Part shown: positions 14,277-15,625 of the stretch, in pieces | Layout of the letters: every line of letters begins with the position of its first letter | Position numbering within the stretch: position 1 is the stretch's first letter | Source: Deltaproteobacteria bacterium | Lineage (GTDB): Bacteria > Desulfobacterota > Dissulfuribacteria > Dissulfuribacterales > UBA3076 | Direction of reading: 5' to 3' | DNA length: 15,625 bases | NCBI GenBank assembly: GCA_027004315.1 | Contig: JALTHV010000014.1 | Coordinates: 1 to 15,625 of the forward strand | Position numbers and translations under genes: made by a program | The notes under the pieces: generated by a model | The model's database searches: none | Seen by the model: only the letters and a program-made list of their open reading frames with translations | Told to the model about the DNA's origin: nothing

Positions 14277-14936
14277 CTAGTGAGCTTCTAAATAGTTTTT
14301 GACCAGATCCAACATTTCACTCGTCTTAAATGGCTTTGAGAGGGTAGGGTAGCCGTATCTCAGGATGTCCTCATCAAGTTCGCGTTTCAATCTTTTGATT
14401 CCAAAGAAGCCACTGATATAGATCACTTTGATCTGCGGATTTATCTCTCTAATCCTTCTCACAAGTTCTAATCCGTTCATCTTTGGCATTATAACATCGG
14501 TAAAGACCAGGTCTGGTCTAAATTGGCGATAAAATTCATAACCATTAACTCCATCTACAGCAATCCTGACATCGTAGCCTTCCATCAGAAAAATATCCCT
14601 GAATATTTCCTGCAAACCGAATTCATCTTCGACAATCAATATTCTCTTTTTTCTTTTGGCGGTTTTTTTGGCTCCTTTTTTGATCAATTCAATGAGTTCA
14701 TCATCTTTCATTTGGCTGATGATACTACTAACTCTATTGAGTCTTTGTTGAGTGATCTTCGCTTTCTCTATATTTTTTGGATTTAGATCTGGATGATAAA
14801 CTTTACTTAAAAGACGATAGCTTGACTTTATATAAGAAAGGACCGCTTTATCACCTAATTCAGCATGAATCTCTCTAGCCTTATCAAGTAAACCTAAAAA
14901 GTGGAGTTCTTTTTCTAAATCAATCCTGTTTTTCAA
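14277..14936 (-). CDS. J-domain-like/receiver fusion response regulator
   Basis: A 219-residue protein with two parts. Residues about 10-75 resemble a DnaJ J-domain, with HPD at 48-50 in YRLLSKVYHPDLNPKN. A lysine-rich linker (88-97) leads to a receiver domain (98-219) with E103/D104, phosphoacceptor D147 (VFTDVIMPKMNG), S175 and K201 (LSKPF). There is no DNA-binding output domain. The J part may bind DnaK, or it may be a signalling partner module; neither is shown. The start is TTG, nine bases after GGAGG, which is the only good ribosome binding site. The gene is clearly more AT-rich than its neighbours and is flanked by repeats on both sides, so acquisition is possible. Its kinase is not obvious; the nearby PhoR is a candidate only by position. 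Confidence 0.85.
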   Translation of the reverse strand: MKNRIDLEKELHFLGLLDKAREIHAELGDKAVLSYIKSSYRLLSKVYHPDLNPKNIEKAKITQQRLNRVSSIISQMKDDELIELIKKGAKKTAKRKKRILIVEDEFGLQEIFRDIFLMEGYDVRIAVDGVNGYEFYRQFRPDLVFTDVIMPKMNGLELVRRIREINPQIKVIYISGFFGIKRLKRELDEDILRYGYPTLSKPFKTSEMLDLVKNYLEAH

Positions 14937-15065
14937 CGTCTGAATCCTCCAAAATGAAATGAAAAAGTGATAGGAAACCGTTTCTTGAGCGATTCAGAAA
15001 GTCAGCTGACGACTACCAATTTAGTGTCTGAAGAAAAAGTCCCTTCAGATACAATTTTTAATTTT

Positions 15066-15174
15066 TGATGTCTTCGCAAAAAGTCTTTTTCTCACGCCAA
15101 GGCACAAAGCTCGCAAAGACAATCTATTGTTATTAAAAGAAAGACCTTACATTTTGGCGACTTTGCGTGATATT
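15066..15174 (-). repeat. CGCAAAG inverted repeat, copy 3
   Basis: Reverse orientation relative to copies 1 and 2. It reads TCGCAAAAAGTCTTTTTCTC, then GCTCGCAAAGACAATCTATT, then ends with GACTTTGCGTGATATT. The middle and the AAAAAGTCTTTTT tail match the other copies. The arm carrying CGCAAAG units is more diverged here (TTACATTTTGGCGACTTTGCG), so the hairpin is weaker. Confidence 0.82.
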
Positions 15175-15310
15175 TTGAATTTAAAATAAGGAGATAACCT
15201 CAATAACTTAATGGTTCCTGATCTAAATTAGGAAAACAAATTTCATGGTCTTCGTTCAGGCACTATTTAAGGGAAAAATTAATCTCTAAAGACCAGAATG
15301 TCAAAAACTG

Positions 15311-15438
15311 GTAACTTCTCGACAAGCCGGGGCATCCATTTGTAACTTTTCAATAAGTTTTGGCGTAACCGTCCGCGTCTCCGGCCAGCGGTAGCTTTTT
15401 TGGTTTCAGTGCGGATTAATGGGCAGAGTGCCCTGATC
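15311..15438 (+). mobile_element. Stacked partial MITE termini with the GGCCAGCGGTAGC module
   Basis: Three GTAA starts follow one another: GTAACTTCTCGACAAGCC at 15311, GTAACTTTTCAATAAGTTTT at 15342 and GTAACCGTCCGCGTCTCCGG at 15365. The last leads into the module GGCCAGCGGTAGC...GTTTCAGTGCGGATTAATGG, which ends in the small hairpin GGGCAGAGTGCCC at about 15421-15433. None has its right terminus here. This looks like repeated insertion of elements into each other followed by deletion. Confidence 0.65.
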
Positions 15439-15565
15439 GTAACTTCTCAATAAGTCCTGGCAATACAGTGTTCCTGTTCCCCCTCACCCAAACCCTCTCC
15501 CCTGGGGAGAGGGCAGGGTGAGGGTGGTGCTTCTTTTGGAGACGATTTGCGTTAGCCCTTTAAGA
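15439..15565 (+). mobile_element. Composite family A MITE, left end, right end not found
   Basis: Starts GTAACTTCTCAATAAGTCCT and runs through the C-rich inverted module (15479-15524) exactly as in the 9946-10117 element. It then switches to GTGCTTCTTTTGGA and ACGATTTGCGTTAGCCCT, a block taken from the family C element (reverse of about 14227-14260). It is thus a chimera of two families. Similarity ends near 15565 and no matching right terminus appears before 15625. Confidence 0.68.
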
Positions 15566-15625
15566 GCCTGAAAGTCGGATAAAGCGTATACTATAACTAT
15601 TATTTTCGTTGTATTCGGAATGCAT

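Larger units (their letters stand above)
14937..15625. other. Repeat-filled region to the right edge
   Basis: No credible gene in 689 bp. About 130 bp of AT-rich sequence (14937-15065) should hold the promoter of the J-REC gene, but no clear box pair is seen. CGCAAAG copy 3 follows (15066-15174). After another 135 bp of AT-rich unique sequence, a chain of GTAA-type termini and modules runs from 15311 to about 15565, then about 60 bp of unassigned AT-rich sequence. Confidence 0.65.

Overview
The window reads as a chromosomal segment of a Gram-negative anaerobe, most likely a Desulfobacterota (deltaproteobacterial) lineage. This is inference from gene content: a TIGR04211-type SH3/coiled-coil membrane protein, an AMMECR1-domain protein, a J-domain/receiver fusion, and a small two-CXXC protein whose reading frame contains an in-frame TGA followed by a SECIS-like hairpin. 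No rRNA, tRNA, CRISPR array or transposase gene was found.

Left part (43-6441, all on the minus strand, read right to left): an SH3/coiled-coil membrane-anchored protein overlaps a YacG-type zinc protein by 4 bp. A 'CGCAAAG' repeat follows, then a thioredoxin-reductase-like flavoprotein overlapping a glyoxalase-II-like metallo-hydrolase by 4 bp, then HrpA, a DEAH RNA helicase. A roughly 300-bp divergent intergenic region (6442-6737) carries a perfect 32-bp palindrome. It separates these genes from a plus-strand trio (6738-9617): a UDP-N-acetylhexosamine 6-dehydrogenase, an AMMECR1/AmmeMemoRadiSam-A protein and an APH-fold sugar-kinase-like protein.

Right part (9618-15625): a repeat-rich accessory zone. 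It holds a phospholipid N-methyltransferase-like gene, a phoB-phoR two-component pair, the candidate selenoprotein just downstream of phoR, and a minus-strand J-domain/response-regulator fusion. The gaps are filled with short non-autonomous elements that start with GTAA. Three have perfect 8-bp target-site duplications and one has a decayed duplication, the signature of IS66-family transposition. One has inserted into a CGCAAAG repeat, and an intact copy at 5413-5524 preserves the empty-site sequence.

Main discoveries to check: (1) the TGA-containing small dual-CXXC gene at 13808-14020; (2) the IS66-type MITE family, its mosaic structure and the dated nested insertion; (3) three genes (hrpA, phoR, J-REC) whose stop codons lie within 0-2 bp of an element terminus; (4) the palindrome ahead of the sugar dehydrogenase; (5) the TrxR-like protein that keeps its CXXC but lacks the usual NADPH motif.
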